Shown: piece after piece, positions 21,267-33,800 of the stretch
Numbering within the stretch: the stretch's first letter is position 1
Layout: each line of letters begins with the position of its first letter
Assembly: GCF_001465595.2 (NCBI RefSeq)
Contig: NZ_CP013481.2
Location: 248,001-312,000, forward strand
Source of the DNA: Pandoraea apista
Lineage (GTDB): Bacteria > Pseudomonadota > Gammaproteobacteria > Burkholderiales > Burkholderiaceae
Length of the DNA: 64,000 bases
Direction of reading: 5' to 3'
Translations under genes and position numbers: made by a program
Notes under the pieces: model-generated
The model's database searches: none
Told to the model about the DNA's origin: nothing
The model's input: the letters and a program-made list of their open reading frames with translations, nothing else

Positions 21267-22220
21267 ATGATCGCCCGTGTCACCCGGCTGTTCCCGTTGT
21301 GGGCCCTGCTGCTGTCCGTTTTCGCCTTTCTTTCGCCCGGCAGCTTCTCCGGCATTACGCCGCACGTCACGGCGCTCCTGACCGTTGTGATGTTCGCGAT
21401 GGGCGTGACGCTGACCTTCGACGACTTCAAGCGCGTCTTCACGCGTCCCGCGCCGATCGTCGCGGGCGTGGTGCTGCACTATCTCGTCATGCCGCTGGCC
21501 GCCTGGGTCATCGCACGCGTGCTGCACATGCCGCCCGACCTGACGGCGGGCATGGTGCTCGTCGGTAGCGTGGCAAGCGGCACGGCATCGAACGTCATGA
21601 TCTATCTCGCCCGTGGCGACGTGGCCCTGTCGGTCACGATCAGCGCCATGTCCACGCTCGTCGGCGTCTTCGCCACGCCGTTGCTCACGCGCTTGTACGT
21701 CGATGCATCGATTGCGGTGGACGTCGAGGGCATGCTGCTGTCGATTCTTCAGATCGTGGCGTTGCCGATCGGTGCGGGCCTGCTCATCAACCGCTATCTC
21801 GGTCGTGCGGTGCGTGCGGTCGAAGGCTATCTGCCGCTGGTCTCGATGGTGGCGATCGTGCTCATCATCGGCGCGGTGGTCGGCGCGAATCAGGGCAACA
21901 TTGCCACGGTGGGGCCGTTGGTGATGGTCGGCGTGATACTGCACAACGGACTGGGGCTGCTCGGCGGTTATTGGGGCGGACGCCTGCTGGGCTTCGACGA
22001 ATCGATCTGCCGCACGCTGGCCATCGAAGTCGGCATGCAGAACTCGGGGCTGGCCGCCACGCTCGGCAAGATCTACTTCACGCCGCTCGCCGCACTGCCG
22101 GGCGCGCTCTTCTCCGTTTGGCATAACCTCTCGGGGTCGCTGCTCGCGGGCTACTGGCGCGGTCGTCCGACCGGCACCGCCAACGATGCGCAGGCAACGG
22201 CCACGCGTGCGCTTCATTGA
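21267..22220 (+). CDS. Bile acid:sodium symporter family (BASS) transporter
   Basis: 317 residues, about ten membrane helices, close to bacterial ASBT homologues. Recognisable family segments: '[20 protein letters not shown]' after TM2, '[20 protein letters not shown]' (the crossing helix with the conserved G-x-x-S-N), and '[21 protein letters not shown]' (the E-x-G-x-Q-N sodium site). Bacterial members carry small organic acids such as pantoate or pyruvate rather than bile acids; the substrate here is unknown. The ATG at 21267 follows gagga at 21258-21262; an in-frame start at 21174 lacks a ribosome site. A possibly structured leader precedes it. Confidence 0.9.
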   Translation: MIARVTRLFPLWALLLSVFAFLSPGSFSGITPHVTALLTVVMFAMGVTLTFDDFKRVFTRPAPIVAGVVLHYLVMPLAAWVIARVLHMPPDLTAGMVLVGSVASGTASNVMIYLARGDVALSVTISAMSTLVGVFATPLLTRLYVDASIAVDVEGMLLSILQIVALPIGAGLLINRYLGRAVRAVEGYLPLVSMVAIVLIIGAVVGANQGNIATVGPLVMVGVILHNGLGLLGGYWGGRLLGFDESICRTLAIEVGMQNSGLAATLGKIYFTPLAALPGALFSVWHNLSGSLLAGYWRGRPTGTANDAQATATRALH

Positions 22221-22378
22221 GTCTTGCTTGCGCCGCACACGGGTGTGTGCGGCGCGCAACGGGTTCGCGCACCGTCATCGCGCGATTTGCCTTTCTGGCG
22301 CGCATCGCCTACAACTCAACTGCGTTGTGCATGACGGCGCGAGGGTGCGGCACAACAGCGTGTGCCGACGGGCGCGAC

Positions 22379-22543
22379 ATGCTTGAGAAATTCAATATCC
22401 CCTCGGCCACACACATCCGCCGCGAGACCGATCTCGCGACCCTTCCGAACGTCACCGTCGATGCGCGTGAGTTCTCCGGATCGGTGAGCCGCAAGCCTGT
22501 GCAACTCGCACGCGCCTGCCGTCGTCTTCAGAACGCGTTCTGA
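22379..22543 (+). CDS. Small hypothetical protein (54 residues)
   Basis: Frame starting at ATG 22379, reading 'MLEKFNIPSATHIRRETDLA', then 'SVSRKPVQLARACRRLQNAF'. It is basic, with no signal or membrane helix. The frame is open further upstream to 22217, but that part looks like non-coding translation (Cys/Arg-rich). It lies 82 bases before the parvulin gene on the same strand. No family is recognised, and it could be spurious. The ordinary-looking amino-acid composition and position in front of the isomerase favour a real small gene. Confidence 0.4.
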   Translation: MLEKFNIPSATHIRRETDLATLPNVTVDAREFSGSVSRKPVQLARACRRLQNAF

Positions 22544-22624
22544 CGGCGGGACGATCGGCGCGCCGAAAGAATGCCGGGTAACGCGCGTGAGCGGTGGCAG
22601 TGAACGTTTTGTTGGGAGTCCGTC

Positions 22625-23386
22625 ATGTCTTTGCGTGTCAACGGGATTGTCATCGACGCACGCCGTGTTGCCGATGAGATCGATCTGCATCGAGATGCGG
22701 CCGATCCGGAAGTCGCCGCTCAGCGCGCGCTCGTGAGCCGTGAGTTGCTGCGTCAACGTGCGCGAGACTTGCGGCTGCTGGCCGATACCGATGAGGCGGG
22801 GGTGAGCGACGACGCGGTTGTCGACGCGCTCTTCTCGCGCGACGTGCAGGTGCGTCGTCCGACCGAGGCCGAATGCCGGGCCTACTTCCACGAACATGCA
22901 GGGCAGTTCCGCGTTGGCGACAAGGTGCAGGCGAGCCACATTCTGTTTGCGCTGTCGGCGGCCGTGCCGCTATCGAGCACGCTGAGCCGGGCGCAGGCGG
23001 CGCTGGACGCGGTGCTCGCCGAGCCGGCTTCGTTCGAGTCGGTCGCGCGAACGATGTCGGATTGTCCGTCAGGCCGCGCAGGCGGCAGCCTGGGCATGCT
23101 CGCGCGTGGCAGCGGTGCGCCGGAGTTTGAACTGGTGCTGTTCTGCGGCGACCGCCTGGGCGTGTTGCCTAGGTTGGTGAACACGCGCTACGGCTTTCAC
23201 ATCGTGCGCATCGAACGGCGAGTCAAAGGACGCATGCCGCCTTTCGAGCGCGTGGCCGAACGCATTGCCGCACAGTTGTACGAACAAGCCCGTGCGCGGG
23301 CGCTGCGTCACTACGTGGCGCTGCTCGCCGGGGCCGCCGAGATCAGCGGCGCCAACGATAGTGCAGGGCCGACACGCGTGCAGTGA
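22625..23386 (+). CDS. Parvulin-type peptidyl-prolyl cis-trans isomerase
   Basis: 253 residues. The N-terminal 100 residues are a helical SurA/NifM-like chaperone part. The parvulin rotamase domain spans about residues 98-200: 'KVQASHILFALSAAV', 'FESVARTMSDCPSGRAGGSLG' and 'VNTRYGFHIVRIERR', including the conserved His-Ile-L/V and G-G-x-L-G signatures. No signal peptide or membrane anchor is seen, so it is cytoplasmic, as in NifM-like isomerases. Such genes often sit next to respiratory nitrate reductase in Burkholderiaceae, but none is seen here. Start ATG 22625 has ggga (22614-22617) upstream. A strong terminator follows. Confidence 0.85.
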   Translation: MSLRVNGIVIDARRVADEIDLHRDAADPEVAAQRALVSRELLRQRARDLRLLADTDEAGVSDDAVVDALFSRDVQVRRPTEAECRAYFHEHAGQFRVGDKVQASHILFALSAAVPLSSTLSRAQAALDAVLAEPASFESVARTMSDCPSGRAGGSLGMLARGSGAPEFELVLFCGDRLGVLPRLVNTRYGFHIVRIERRVKGRMPPFERVAERIAAQLYEQARARALRHYVALLAGAAEISGANDSAGPTRVQ

Positions 23387-23404
23387 CCGAGGCCGGTCGA
23401 TAGC

Positions 23405-23441
23405 AAAGGGCGCGCCTGAACGTGATTGAGGCGCGCCCTTT
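23405..23441. terminator. Bidirectional Rho-independent-type terminator
   Basis: 13-bp perfect stem aaagggcgcgcct / aggcgcgcccttt around an 11-base loop, between the convergent parvulin and methyltransferase genes. Short T-runs lie within the arms on both strands. Confidence 0.8.
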
Positions 23442-23477
23442 CTGCATGATGGACGTCGATCGACCCTCCGCTTCCGA

Positions 23478-24311
23478 TCAGCCGACGACCAACTCGAGCG
23501 TGAGCGTGTCGAGCGTGAACGAGCCGTCGTCCTGAATCTTGAAATGACGGCGTACGTCGTCCGCCATCGCGGTTTGCAACGCGCGAATGGCCACCTGCAT
23601 CGGCTCTGGCGTGCGCATGCGCGTCGTCCACGTCTTGAAGTCGAGTTCGAGCGTGCGCGGCGTGAGCGATGCCACCGAAAATCCCGCCCCTGCCGCCATC
23701 ATCATCCATTCGCTCGCGGCGTAGTCGCGCACGTGCGACGTGTCGCGCAGCACTTCGACCGCTTGCAGATACGTGTCGAACAGCGGCTGTCCGGTTGAGG
23801 CGACGTCGCAGATCACGACACGGCCGCCGGGCTTGAGCACGCGGCGCATCTCGCGCAGCGCGGCGCCCACATCCGCCCAGTGATGCGCACTGTAGCGGCT
23901 GAAGACGAGATCGAAGCTGGCGTCGCTGAAGGGCAGCGATTCGGCCGCGCCGAGTTGCGTGTCGACGTTCGTCAGCCCGCGCTTCGCGGCCTCACCGGCG
24001 ACCACGCCGAGCATGTCGGCCGACAAGTCGTAGGCCACGACACGCGCGACGTGAGGCGCGGTGAAGAAGCTCACGTGACCCGCACCACAGCCCAGATCCA
24101 GCACCTGAGCCCCCGGATGGGCGCGCGCAATCGCGGCGAGTTGCTCCAGATCGGCGCCCTTCGCGTGATTGGCGCTCGTCAGATAGGCGGACGCCTGCGG
24201 GCCGAACTGACCGGTGACGACGGCGTTGTGCGCGTTGTGCGCATTCGGGCTGTCAGGGGCAGGGGCATCATGCGCCGCAGCGGCGGTGGTGGATTGCGGG
24301 GTATCGCTCAC
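23478..24311 (-). CDS. Class I SAM-dependent methyltransferase
   Basis: 277 residues from a GTG at 24311 preceded by aaggag at ideal distance; the longer frame to 24350 has none. The Rossmann methyltransferase motifs are clear: motif I 'VLDLGCGAGHVSFF' (about residue 75), the acidic end of beta-2 'VVAYDLSADML', motif II 'LPFSDASFDLVFSRYSAHHW' and post-motif 'ALREMRRVLKPGGRVVICDV'. This resembles the UbiE/YcgJ group that methylates small molecules; the substrate is unknown. The N-terminus (residues 1-30) is Ala/Asn/His-rich. It is divergent from an XRE/MmyB-type regulator that probably controls it. Confidence 0.9.
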   Translation of the reverse strand: MSDTPQSTTAAAAHDAPAPDSPNAHNAHNAVVTGQFGPQASAYLTSANHAKGADLEQLAAIARAHPGAQVLDLGCGAGHVSFFTAPHVARVVAYDLSADMLGVVAGEAAKRGLTNVDTQLGAAESLPFSDASFDLVFSRYSAHHWADVGAALREMRRVLKPGGRVVICDVASTGQPLFDTYLQAVEVLRDTSHVRDYAASEWMMMAAGAGFSVASLTPRTLELDFKTWTTRMRTPEPMQVAIRALQTAMADDVRRHFKIQDDGSFTLDTLTLELVVG

Positions 24312-24443
24312 GGCGAGTCTCCTTGGTCTGTGGGGTAGGGCGCGTTGCATTCGACGACGTTGTGCGCAGGGGCTTGCGCGACACCGATGGGTCTCACGAT
24401 AATGGCTCGTCGATACCGGTACAAGTTACCTATTTATCCTGGT

Positions 24444-25280
24444 ATGAAAACTACCCCCATGGCATCGCCCAACGCTTCGTCGGGAGAACCGGCTCCGCAT
24501 GCCGATGATGCGCGCCAGCGTCGAGCGCTGGGAGACTTTCTGCGCGCGCATCGCGAGCGGCTTACGCCGGCGGCGGTCGGACTGCCCCTGCTCGGGCGGC
24601 GTCGCACGCCGGGGTTGCGGCGCGAGGAAGTGGCGCAGTTATGTGGTCTGTCGTCGACCTGGTACACGTGGATCGAGCAGGCGCGGGAGGTGTCGATTTC
24701 CGCAGGCGCGCTGGCAGCCGTCGCCGGTGCGTTGCGGCTCTCGCGTGCCGAACGGGCGTATCTCTTCGATCTGGCGGGCAAGCGCGACCCGGAGCGCGGC
24801 GCCGAGCCGTTGCCGCACCACGCCGCTGCGCAGGTGCAGGCGGCGGTCGCTGCGGTGGCCGCGCCCGCCTACGCGCTCGACCGGTGTTGGGATGTCCTCG
24901 CATGGAACGCCGCCGCCGCCGACCTCTTCCGGGGCTGGCTCGACGTGCCCGGCGCGAAGAATCTGCTGCGCTACATCTTTCTCGACGCCGGGGCGCAGAC
25001 CTTGATTCAGGATTGGGAGCGCCGCGCGCAACGCGTCGTTGCCGAGTTTCGCGCGGAATGCAGCGCCTACCTCGACGACACGCCCGTGCGTGCGCTGACC
25101 GACGTGCTGCAACGCGAGAGCAGCGTGTTCGCGGCGCTCTGGTCGCAGCAGGACGTCGTCGAGCGTGAAGGCGGCCGGCGCGGCTTCCATCATCCGGTGC
25201 GCGGGGATATCGACTTTGCGCAGGTCACGTTTCGTCTGTCGGGGCATGACGACGTCAAGCTCGTGATGTTGCTGGCGTAG
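24444..25280 (+). CDS. XRE-family regulator with MmyB-like ligand-binding domain
   Basis: 278 residues. Helix-turn-helix at about residues 20-95: 'RTPGLRREEVAQLCGLSSTW' followed by 'YTWIEQAREVSISAGALAAV', the diagnostic N-terminus of MmyB-type regulators. The C-terminal PAS-like ligand domain has 'AYALDRCWDVLAWNAAAADL' and ends 'DFAQVTFRLSGHDDVKLVML'. These proteins, well known from Streptomyces, usually regulate an adjacent reductase or methyltransferase gene. Here the divergent neighbour is a methyltransferase, 132 bases away. The start at 24444 was picked by homology; upstream frame to 24345 is possible. The intergenic region has a loose ATACC...GGTAT inverted repeat (24413-24444) that overlaps the start. 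Confidence 0.9.
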   Translation: MKTTPMASPNASSGEPAPHADDARQRRALGDFLRAHRERLTPAAVGLPLLGRRRTPGLRREEVAQLCGLSSTWYTWIEQAREVSISAGALAAVAGALRLSRAERAYLFDLAGKRDPERGAEPLPHHAAAQVQAAVAAVAAPAYALDRCWDVLAWNAAAADLFRGWLDVPGAKNLLRYIFLDAGAQTLIQDWERRAQRVVAEFRAECSAYLDDTPVRALTDVLQRESSVFAALWSQQDVVEREGGRRGFHHPVRGDIDFAQVTFRLSGHDDVKLVMLLA

Positions 25281-25308
25281 TGCGGCGCTGTCGTGGCTGG
25301 CGCAAGTG

Positions 25309-25707
25309 TCAGCCGGCGGGGCGCAGCCACTGCACGAGCAGCGTGGCGCTGGCCATGCCGAGCAACGTCATGATGAGCGACCCGCCTACGTGAACGATCA
25401 CGATGAGCGAGGCCCAGCCCATTTCCCCCTGGCGCAGCAGCGTGGTGACTTCGGCCGAGAAGGTGGAGAACGTGGTGAGGCCGCCGAGAAACCCGGTGAC
25501 GATCAGCAGACGCCATTCGACCGGAATCGACGGAAAGTGGCTGAACAGCGCGACGGCGACCCCGATCAGATAGCCGCCCACGAGATTGGCCGCGAGGGTG
25601 CCGAGCGGGAGCGTCGGCAAGATCGCATTGAATTGCACGCTCAACACCCAGCGCAGTAGCGCGCCGAGGGCAGCCCCGATGCTGATGGCGAAGACCGAAG
25701 CAAACAT
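25309..25707 (-). CDS. crcB: Fluoride ion channel CrcB/Fluc
   Basis: 132 residues, four membrane helices, the standard size. Family signatures are present: '[13 protein letters not shown]' at the N-terminus, '[14 protein letters not shown]' with the pore Asn, and '[15 protein letters not shown]', the polar track and Na+-site motif. It forms dual-topology dimers that export toxic fluoride. No fluoride riboswitch could be seen upstream. The gene follows pyrE on the minus strand, separated by pyrE's terminator, so it is probably expressed on its own. Confidence 0.95.
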   Translation of the reverse strand: MFASVFAISIGAALGALLRWVLSVQFNAILPTLPLGTLAANLVGGYLIGVAVALFSHFPSIPVEWRLLIVTGFLGGLTTFSTFSAEVTTLLRQGEMGWASLIVIVHVGGSLIMTLLGMASATLLVQWLRPAG

Positions 25708-25732
25708 GGGTGACTCCTGAGCCGATCGGATG

Positions 25733-25764
25733 AAAAAAAACGGCCAGTCCTTTCGGACCGGCCG
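25733..25764 (-). terminator. Rho-independent terminator of pyrE
   Basis: On the minus strand, cggccggtcc-gaaa-ggactggccg (one mismatch-tolerant 10-bp stem, GNRA loop) is followed by eight T (25740-25733). A textbook terminator, placed 43 bases after the pyrE stop. Confidence 0.92.
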
Positions 25765-25806
25765 CTCTCGCCTCTCAAGCGAATACTACGGGCATTGCCA
25801 CAGGAC

Positions 25807-26496
25807 TTAGTCCTTCGGGAACGACGTGGCGCCGCCGTGCGCGCCCGACCATTCGGCCGGCGCGTGCAGGAATTTCTCGACTTCGTCGAGCGTCTTCGTG
25901 TCGAAGTGGTTCTGCTGCTTGGCAACGCGCAGCACATCCCACCACGTAGCGAGCGAGTGCAGCTGGACGTCGATGTCCTTGAGCACCTGACGGCTCTCCG
26001 GGAAGATGTCGTAGTGGAAGATCACGAACACGTGATTCACGCTCGCACCGGCTTCGCGCAGCGCCTTGCAGAAGTTGATCTTGCTGCGACCGTCGGTCGT
26101 CAGATCTTCCACGAGCAGCACGCGCGAGCCTTCCGGCAGATCGCCTTCGATCTGCGCATTACGGCCGAAACCCTTCGGTTTTTTGCGAACGTACTGCATC
26201 GGCAGCATCAGCTTGTCGGCGATCCAGGCCGCAAACGGAATGCCCGCGGTCTCACCGCCGGCGACCGTGTCGAACTGCTCGCAGCCGACGTCCTGAATGA
26301 TGACGGCCTCGGCGAAGTCCATCAGCGTACGGCGCACACGCGGGTACGAGATCAGCTTGCGGCAGTCGGTGTAGACCGGGCTGGCCCAGCCCGAGGTGAA
26401 GATGTACGGCTTCTCGGCGTTGAAATGCACCGCGCCCACTTCGAGCAGGATCTTGGCGGTGATGTCGGAAATCGCCTGGCGGTCGATGCCAATCAT
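25807..26496 (-). CDS. pyrE: Orotate phosphoribosyltransferase
   Basis: 229 residues. Catalyses orotate + PRPP to orotidine 5'-phosphate in de novo UMP synthesis. The PRPP-binding signature '[15 protein letters not shown]' is at about residues 123-138 and the catalytic loop region '[17 protein letters not shown]' at about 102-118. N-terminal '[20 protein letters not shown]' contacts orotate. Single gene with its own terminator; upstream (26497-26854) is a divergent promoter region shared with the MFS gene. Confidence 0.95.
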   Translation of the reverse strand: MIGIDRQAISDITAKILLEVGAVHFNAEKPYIFTSGWASPVYTDCRKLISYPRVRRTLMDFAEAVIIQDVGCEQFDTVAGGETAGIPFAAWIADKLMLPMQYVRKKPKGFGRNAQIEGDLPEGSRVLLVEDLTTDGRSKINFCKALREAGASVNHVFVIFHYDIFPESRQVLKDIDVQLHSLATWWDVLRVAKQQNHFDTKTLDEVEKFLHAPAEWSGAHGGATSFPKD

Positions 26497-26854
26497 GATG
26501 CGGTTCCTTAGCGTAGCTGCCCGCCGTGGGGCGTGCAGCCAGGAGTCATGGGTAAGTCAGCGGGGTGCCGCAGCGCGTAGGGCGCGTTAGCAGGAACGCC
26601 GTCTCAGGCGGCGGATCTGCACGTCTTGCGACGACCGACCGGCGCTTAAACGCGAATTATGCCACAAGTTTCAGCAGACGCGAGGGCAATTATGCACTGA
26701 GCGTATATTTTAGACGCAAGGCATACGCGCAGTGTGCCCGCACGGCGCATATGAAAAACCCGTTCCGACAGATGAGTCCAAAAAAAGAGACAGTTGCCGA
26801 GCCTTTATGACAGGCATACACTCTCGCCGAAATTCAGACCCGCCGGACACGCTC
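26497..26854. other. Divergent promoter region between pyrE and the MFS gene
   Basis: No gene. AT-rich from about 26640 to 26720, with two copies of aattatgc (26648, 26689) in direct orientation. It carries a good + promoter at 26794-26822. No riboswitch or attenuator was recognised on the pyrE side. Confidence 0.5.
26794..26822 (+). promoter_or_regulatory. Candidate promoter of the MFS gene
   Basis: TTGCCG (26794-26799), 17-base spacer, TACACT (26817-26822). The predicted transcript would start about 25 bases before the ATG at 26855. Confidence 0.5.
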
Positions 26855-28093
26855 ATGCCTAACGATTCCTCGCCCTCGCTTGCGGCTACTGCCGTGCCGC
26901 AAGACAACGCCTACGCGAAGCGTGCCCTCTGGGCCTCGGCCATCGGCTACGCCATGGACGGCTTCGATCTGCTGATTCTCGGCTTCATCCTGCCGGCCAT
27001 CGCGGCCGACCTCGCGCTGACCAGCACACAGTCCGGGTCGCTCGTCACGTGGACCCTCGTTGGCGCGGTCGTTGGCGGCATCGTCTTCGGCATGCTGTCC
27101 GATCGCTATGGCCGCGTACGGGTGCTGTCGTGGACGATCCTGGTCTTCGCCGTGTTCACCGGCCTGTGCGCGCTCGCACAAGGCTATTGGGACTTGCTGG
27201 CGTACCGGACGATTGCCGGTATCGGTCTGGGCGGCGAGTTCGGCATCGGCATGGCGCTCGCGGCGGAAGCGTGTGCGCCGGAGCGTCGTGCGCGGGCGTC
27301 GTCGTTCGTGGGACTGGGATGGCAGGCCGGGGTGCTGGCCGCCGCGCTGCTCACGCCGCTGCTGCTGCCGGTCATCGGCTGGCGCGGCATGTTCGCCGTT
27401 GGCCTGCTGCCGGCGGTCGTGTCGTTCGTCATGCGCCGCACGCTCGGTGAGCCCGAGATGTTCCTCGCGCAACAAAAGCAGCCGCGCGAACACGCGCCGC
27501 TCAAGTTGCTGGTCAAGGACGGCGCCACCACGCGCGCGAGCCTTGGCGTGGCGATCCTGTGCTCGGTGCAGAACTTCGGTTACTACGGCCTGATGATCTG
27601 GATGCCGTCGTACCTGTCGAAGACGTTCGGCTACTCGCTCACCAAATCGGCCATGTGGACGGCGGTGACGGTACTCGGCATGGCGTTCGGCATCTGGCTG
27701 TTCGGCCGTCTGGCCGATCGCTTCGGCCGCCGCCCGACGTTCATCGGCTATCAGATCGGCGCGGTCGTAATGGTGTTCGTCTACGCGCAGTTGCAGTCGC
27801 AATTCGCGCTGCTGATCGGCGGTGCGGTGATGGGGCTGTTCGTGAACGGCATGATCGGTGGCTACGGCGCACTGATTTCCGAGCTTTATCCGACGGCCGC
27901 GCGTGCAACGGCGCAAAACGTGCTGTTCAACATCGGCCGCGCCGTGGGCGGTTTCGGACCGCTCACGGTCGGTGCCCTGGCGGCTGCCTATTCGTTCAAG
28001 ATGGCGCTCGTCTTCCTCGCCAGCATTTACGTGCTCGACATTCTCGCCACGCTGTTCCTGATTCCGGAGCGTCGCGGCGAAGCGCTGGAATAA
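26855..28093 (+). CDS. MFS transporter, aromatic-acid/sialic-acid:H+ symporter type
   Basis: 412 residues, 12 membrane helices. Signatures: 'SAIGYAMDGFDLLILGFILP' in TM1 (the DGFD/DGYD typical of the acid:H+ symporter groups), 'GMLSDRYGRVRVLSW' in loop 2-3, 'GIGLGGEFGIGMALAAEACA' in TM4-5 and 'FGRLADRFGRRPTF' in loop 8-9. It ends 'FLIPERRGEALE'. Predicted to import a small carboxylate; the substrate is unknown. The frame is open up to 26732, but the ATG at 26855, 33 bases after the -10 box, was chosen. It resembles the partial carrier at the left edge of the window in the 'SELYPTAARAT' region. Confidence 0.88.
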   Translation: MPNDSSPSLAATAVPQDNAYAKRALWASAIGYAMDGFDLLILGFILPAIAADLALTSTQSGSLVTWTLVGAVVGGIVFGMLSDRYGRVRVLSWTILVFAVFTGLCALAQGYWDLLAYRTIAGIGLGGEFGIGMALAAEACAPERRARASSFVGLGWQAGVLAAALLTPLLLPVIGWRGMFAVGLLPAVVSFVMRRTLGEPEMFLAQQKQPREHAPLKLLVKDGATTRASLGVAILCSVQNFGYYGLMIWMPSYLSKTFGYSLTKSAMWTAVTVLGMAFGIWLFGRLADRFGRRPTFIGYQIGAVVMVFVYAQLQSQFALLIGGAVMGLFVNGMIGGYGALISELYPTAARATAQNVLFNIGRAVGGFGPLTVGALAAAYSFKMALVFLASIYVLDILATLFLIPERRGEALE

Positions 28094-28414
28094 GGCGCAT
28101 CGACTGTCCCAACGCACGCGCGGCAGGCGCCGCGTGCAGCATCAAGCTTTCGGCGCAAGGTGTACACTTTGCGTCCTGCGGTGCGTCCGGCGCACCGTCA
28201 GTCCCGCGATCCGGCGCGCGCAAGCGCGGCATGCCGGGTCGGGGAAGCGGCGGTCATCACGCTGCCGCGCACAGAAGAAAACCGTCGACGACACAATCGC
28301 CGAATCCCTCCGGTTGGCTCTTCCCCGCCGTGATCCGTTAAAAGACGACCGAGCCCAGACGCTGCCCGCATGCGGCACGGGCCCGGCCGTCGCCCTGTCC
28401 TTAGGTATCGAGAT
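28094..28414. other. Non-coding gap before maeB
   Basis: Roughly 320 bases of GC-rich sequence without a convincing gene. A tgTACACT box at about 28157-28164 could be a -10, but no good -35 is seen. Nothing else was recognised. Confidence 0.4.
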
Positions 28415-30694
<2,280 letters not shown>

Positions 30695-30770
30695 GGATGA
30701 GGGCGGACATGTCGTCGGGAGAGACCCCGGCGTGCATGTCCGCCAACTTGCCCACCGGGCGAGAGCGCAT

Positions 30771-30811
30771 AAAAAAATCCCGCCAGCGCGTGAGCGTCTG
30801 GCGGGATTTTT
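30771..30811. terminator. Bidirectional Rho-independent terminator
   Basis: Stem aaaatcccgccag / ctggcgggatttt with an 11-base loop. It has an A-run on the left and T-run on the right, so it terminates both maeB (+) and the convergent iorAB fusion (-). Confidence 0.93.
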
Positions 30812-30845
30812 ATTGGACTGACTTATTGGACTGACGTCTTGGGGC

Positions 30846-33800
30846 TCAGGCCGCCGCGCGATGCGAACCGCCATCACGGAATTGCGCGAGCAACTTCGTC
30901 CACTTGATGCGCGTGGCCGCGAGGTTCTGCTCCTTGACATGACCGTAGCCGCGAATGTCCTGCGGCAACTCCGCCAGTTGCACGGCCAGCGACACGTTTT
31001 GCTCGTTCAGACCCGTGACCAGTTCGTTGACCAGCGCTTCGTACTCGCCGATCAGCGCGCGTTCCGTGCGACGCTCCTGCGTGCGGCCGAAGATGTCGAA
31101 CGCCCCGCCGCGCAGCCCCTTGAGCTTCGCCAGCACGCCGAACGCCTTCATCATCCACGCGCCATAGGCTTTCTTCACGAGATGCCCCTTGTCGTCGTGC
31201 TTGGCCAGCGACGGCGGTGCCAGATGGAAGCGCAGCGTGAAGTCGCCTTCGAACTGCTCGTTCAACTTCTTCATGAACGCCGGATCGGTGTAGAGACGCG
31301 CGACCTCGTACTCGTCCTTGTAGGCCATGAGCTTGTACAGCGCACGCGCGACGGCTTCGGTCAGCGGCATTTGCATGGTGTCGCTCGCCAGGGCCGATTC
31401 CGCGGTGCGCACGCGGTCCACCGTTTGCTTGAAGCGTTCGGCGTAAGCGCGATCCTGATAGGCCACGAGCTGATCGTAACGACGTTGGATCAACGTATCG
31501 AGCGCGCGCGGCGAGTGCAGCGTAATCAACTTACCGCCAGCGGCCGACGATTCCGCAGACTCCGCAGACGCGTTCTGCTGCGCGAGCCGGTGCACGGTGG
31601 CCAGATCGTGGGCGGCGCGACGTCCCCATTCGAACGCCTGCTTGTTCTTCTCGATCGCCACGCCGTTCAGTTCGATGGCACGCGTGAGCGCCGCATACGA
31701 CAGCGGTACCCAACCCTTCTGCCATGCGTAGCCCAGCACGAACGGGTTCGTGTAGATGGTGTCGCCGAGCAGTCGCAGCGAGAGGTGATTGGCATCGACG
31801 AAGTCGACGTTGTCACCGGCCGCCGCGCGGATGTCGCTCTCCGTGCTCGCGCCCGGGAAGCGCCAGTTCGGGTTGCGGATGAAATCGGCCGTCGGCGTGT
31901 GCGCGCTGTTGACTACGACGTTCGTCACGCCGTGCTGCACGCGCGAGAGCGTGTCGTCGCTGGCCGTCGTGATGGCGTCGCAACCGATCACGACACGGGC
32001 GTCGCCCATGGCGATACGCGTGGCGTGAATGTCTTCCGGTTGCAGTGCGATCTGCACGTGGCTCGTCACCGCGCCGCCTTTCTGCGCGAGGCCGGTGACG
32101 TCGAGCGTCGTGACGCCCTTGTTTTCCAGATGCGCTGCCATGCCGAGCAACCCGCCGATAGTCACCACGCCCGTGCCGCCCACGCCCGTCACGAGAATGC
32201 CGTACGGACGCGTGATGGCCGGCAACGCCGGTTCGGGCAGGGGCGGCAGCCCGCTGCTGTCGATCTGCGCCGTCTTCGGCTTGCGCAACTGACCGCCTTC
32301 CACCGTCACGAAGCTCGGGCAGAAGCCGTTCAGGCACGAGAAATCCTTGTTGCACGTCGACTGGTTGATCTGACGCTTCGTGCCGAATTCCGTTTCCAGT
32401 GGCTCGACCGACAGGCAGTTCGACTTCACGGAGCAGTCGCCGCAACCTTCGCAGACCGCTTCGTTGATGACCACGCGCTTGGCCGGATCGGGATACGCAC
32501 CGCGTTTGCGGCGGCGGCGCTTCTCGGTGGCACACGTCTGGTCGTAGATCAGGATCGACGTGCCCTTGACCAGCCGCAGTTCGCGCTGCACGCGATCCAG
32601 TTCGCTGCGGTGGTAGATGGGAACGTCGCCGACGAGCTTCACGCCGTCGTACTTCTCGGGCTCGTCCGTCACGATGACGATCTTCGTCGCGCCCTCGGCA
32701 TCGACCTGCGCCACGATCTGCGGCACGCTGAGCGTGCCGTCGACCGGTTGGCCGCCGGTCATCGCGACCGCATCGTTGTACAGAATCTTGTAGGTGATGT
32801 TGACCTTCGACGAGATCGCCGCGCGAATCGCGAGCAGACCCGAGTGGAAGTACGTGCCGTCGCCGAGGTTGGCGAAGATGTGTTCATCGCACGAGAACGG
32901 CGCCTGCCCGATCCAGGGCACGCCTTCGCCGCCCATCTGCGAGAAGGTGTCGGTCTTGCGGTCCATCCACACGGTCATGTAGTGGCAACCGATACCGGCG
33001 ATAGCGCGCGAGCCTTCGGGTACATTGGTCGACGTATTATGCGGGCACCCCGAGCAGAACCACGGCTTGCGCTCGACCGCGACGCGCGGCTTGGCGAGGG
33101 CTTGCTCCTTTGCCTCGATCACGCGCAGACGCGCGGCAATACGCTCGCGCACGTCGCTCGGCAGCTCGAACTTCTCCAGGCGCGTGGCAATCGCCTTGGC
33201 GATCAGGGCCGGCGAGAGTTCGTAGTGCGCGGGCAGCAGCCAGTTGGCCATTGGCACCGACCATTCGCCGCCGGCGCCGTCCTTCTCGTCGAACTTGCCA
33301 TACACGCGCGGCCGCACGTCGTCGCGCCAGTTGTACAACTCTTCCTTGATCGCGTATTCGAGGATCTGACGTTTCTCCTCGACCACCAGAATCTCTTGCA
33401 GTCCCTGTGCGAACGCGCGCGCACCCTGCGCTTCGAGCGGCCACACACAGCCCACTTTGTACAGACGGATGCCGATGCGCTGGCATGTCGCTTCGTCCAG
33501 CCCCAGATCGGCGAGGGCCTGACATACATCGAGATACGCCTTGCCGCCGGTCATGATGCCGAAGCGCGCGTGGGGCGAATCGATCATCACGCGGTCGAGT
33601 TTGTTGGCGCGCACGTAAGCGAGCCCGGCGTACCACTTGTAGTCGAGCAGACGTGCTTCCTGCACCAGCGGCGGATCGGGCCAGCGGATGTTCAGGCCAT
33701 CGGGCGGCATGATGAAGTCATCCGGCAGTCGGATCTCGACGTTGTGAGGATCGATCATCACCGAGGCGGACGACTCGACCACATCCGTCACGCACTTCAT

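Noticed and set aside
25309..25806. Fluoride riboswitch for crcB
   Set aside because: The short region before crcB is occupied by the pyrE terminator and shows no recognisable fluoride-aptamer pattern.
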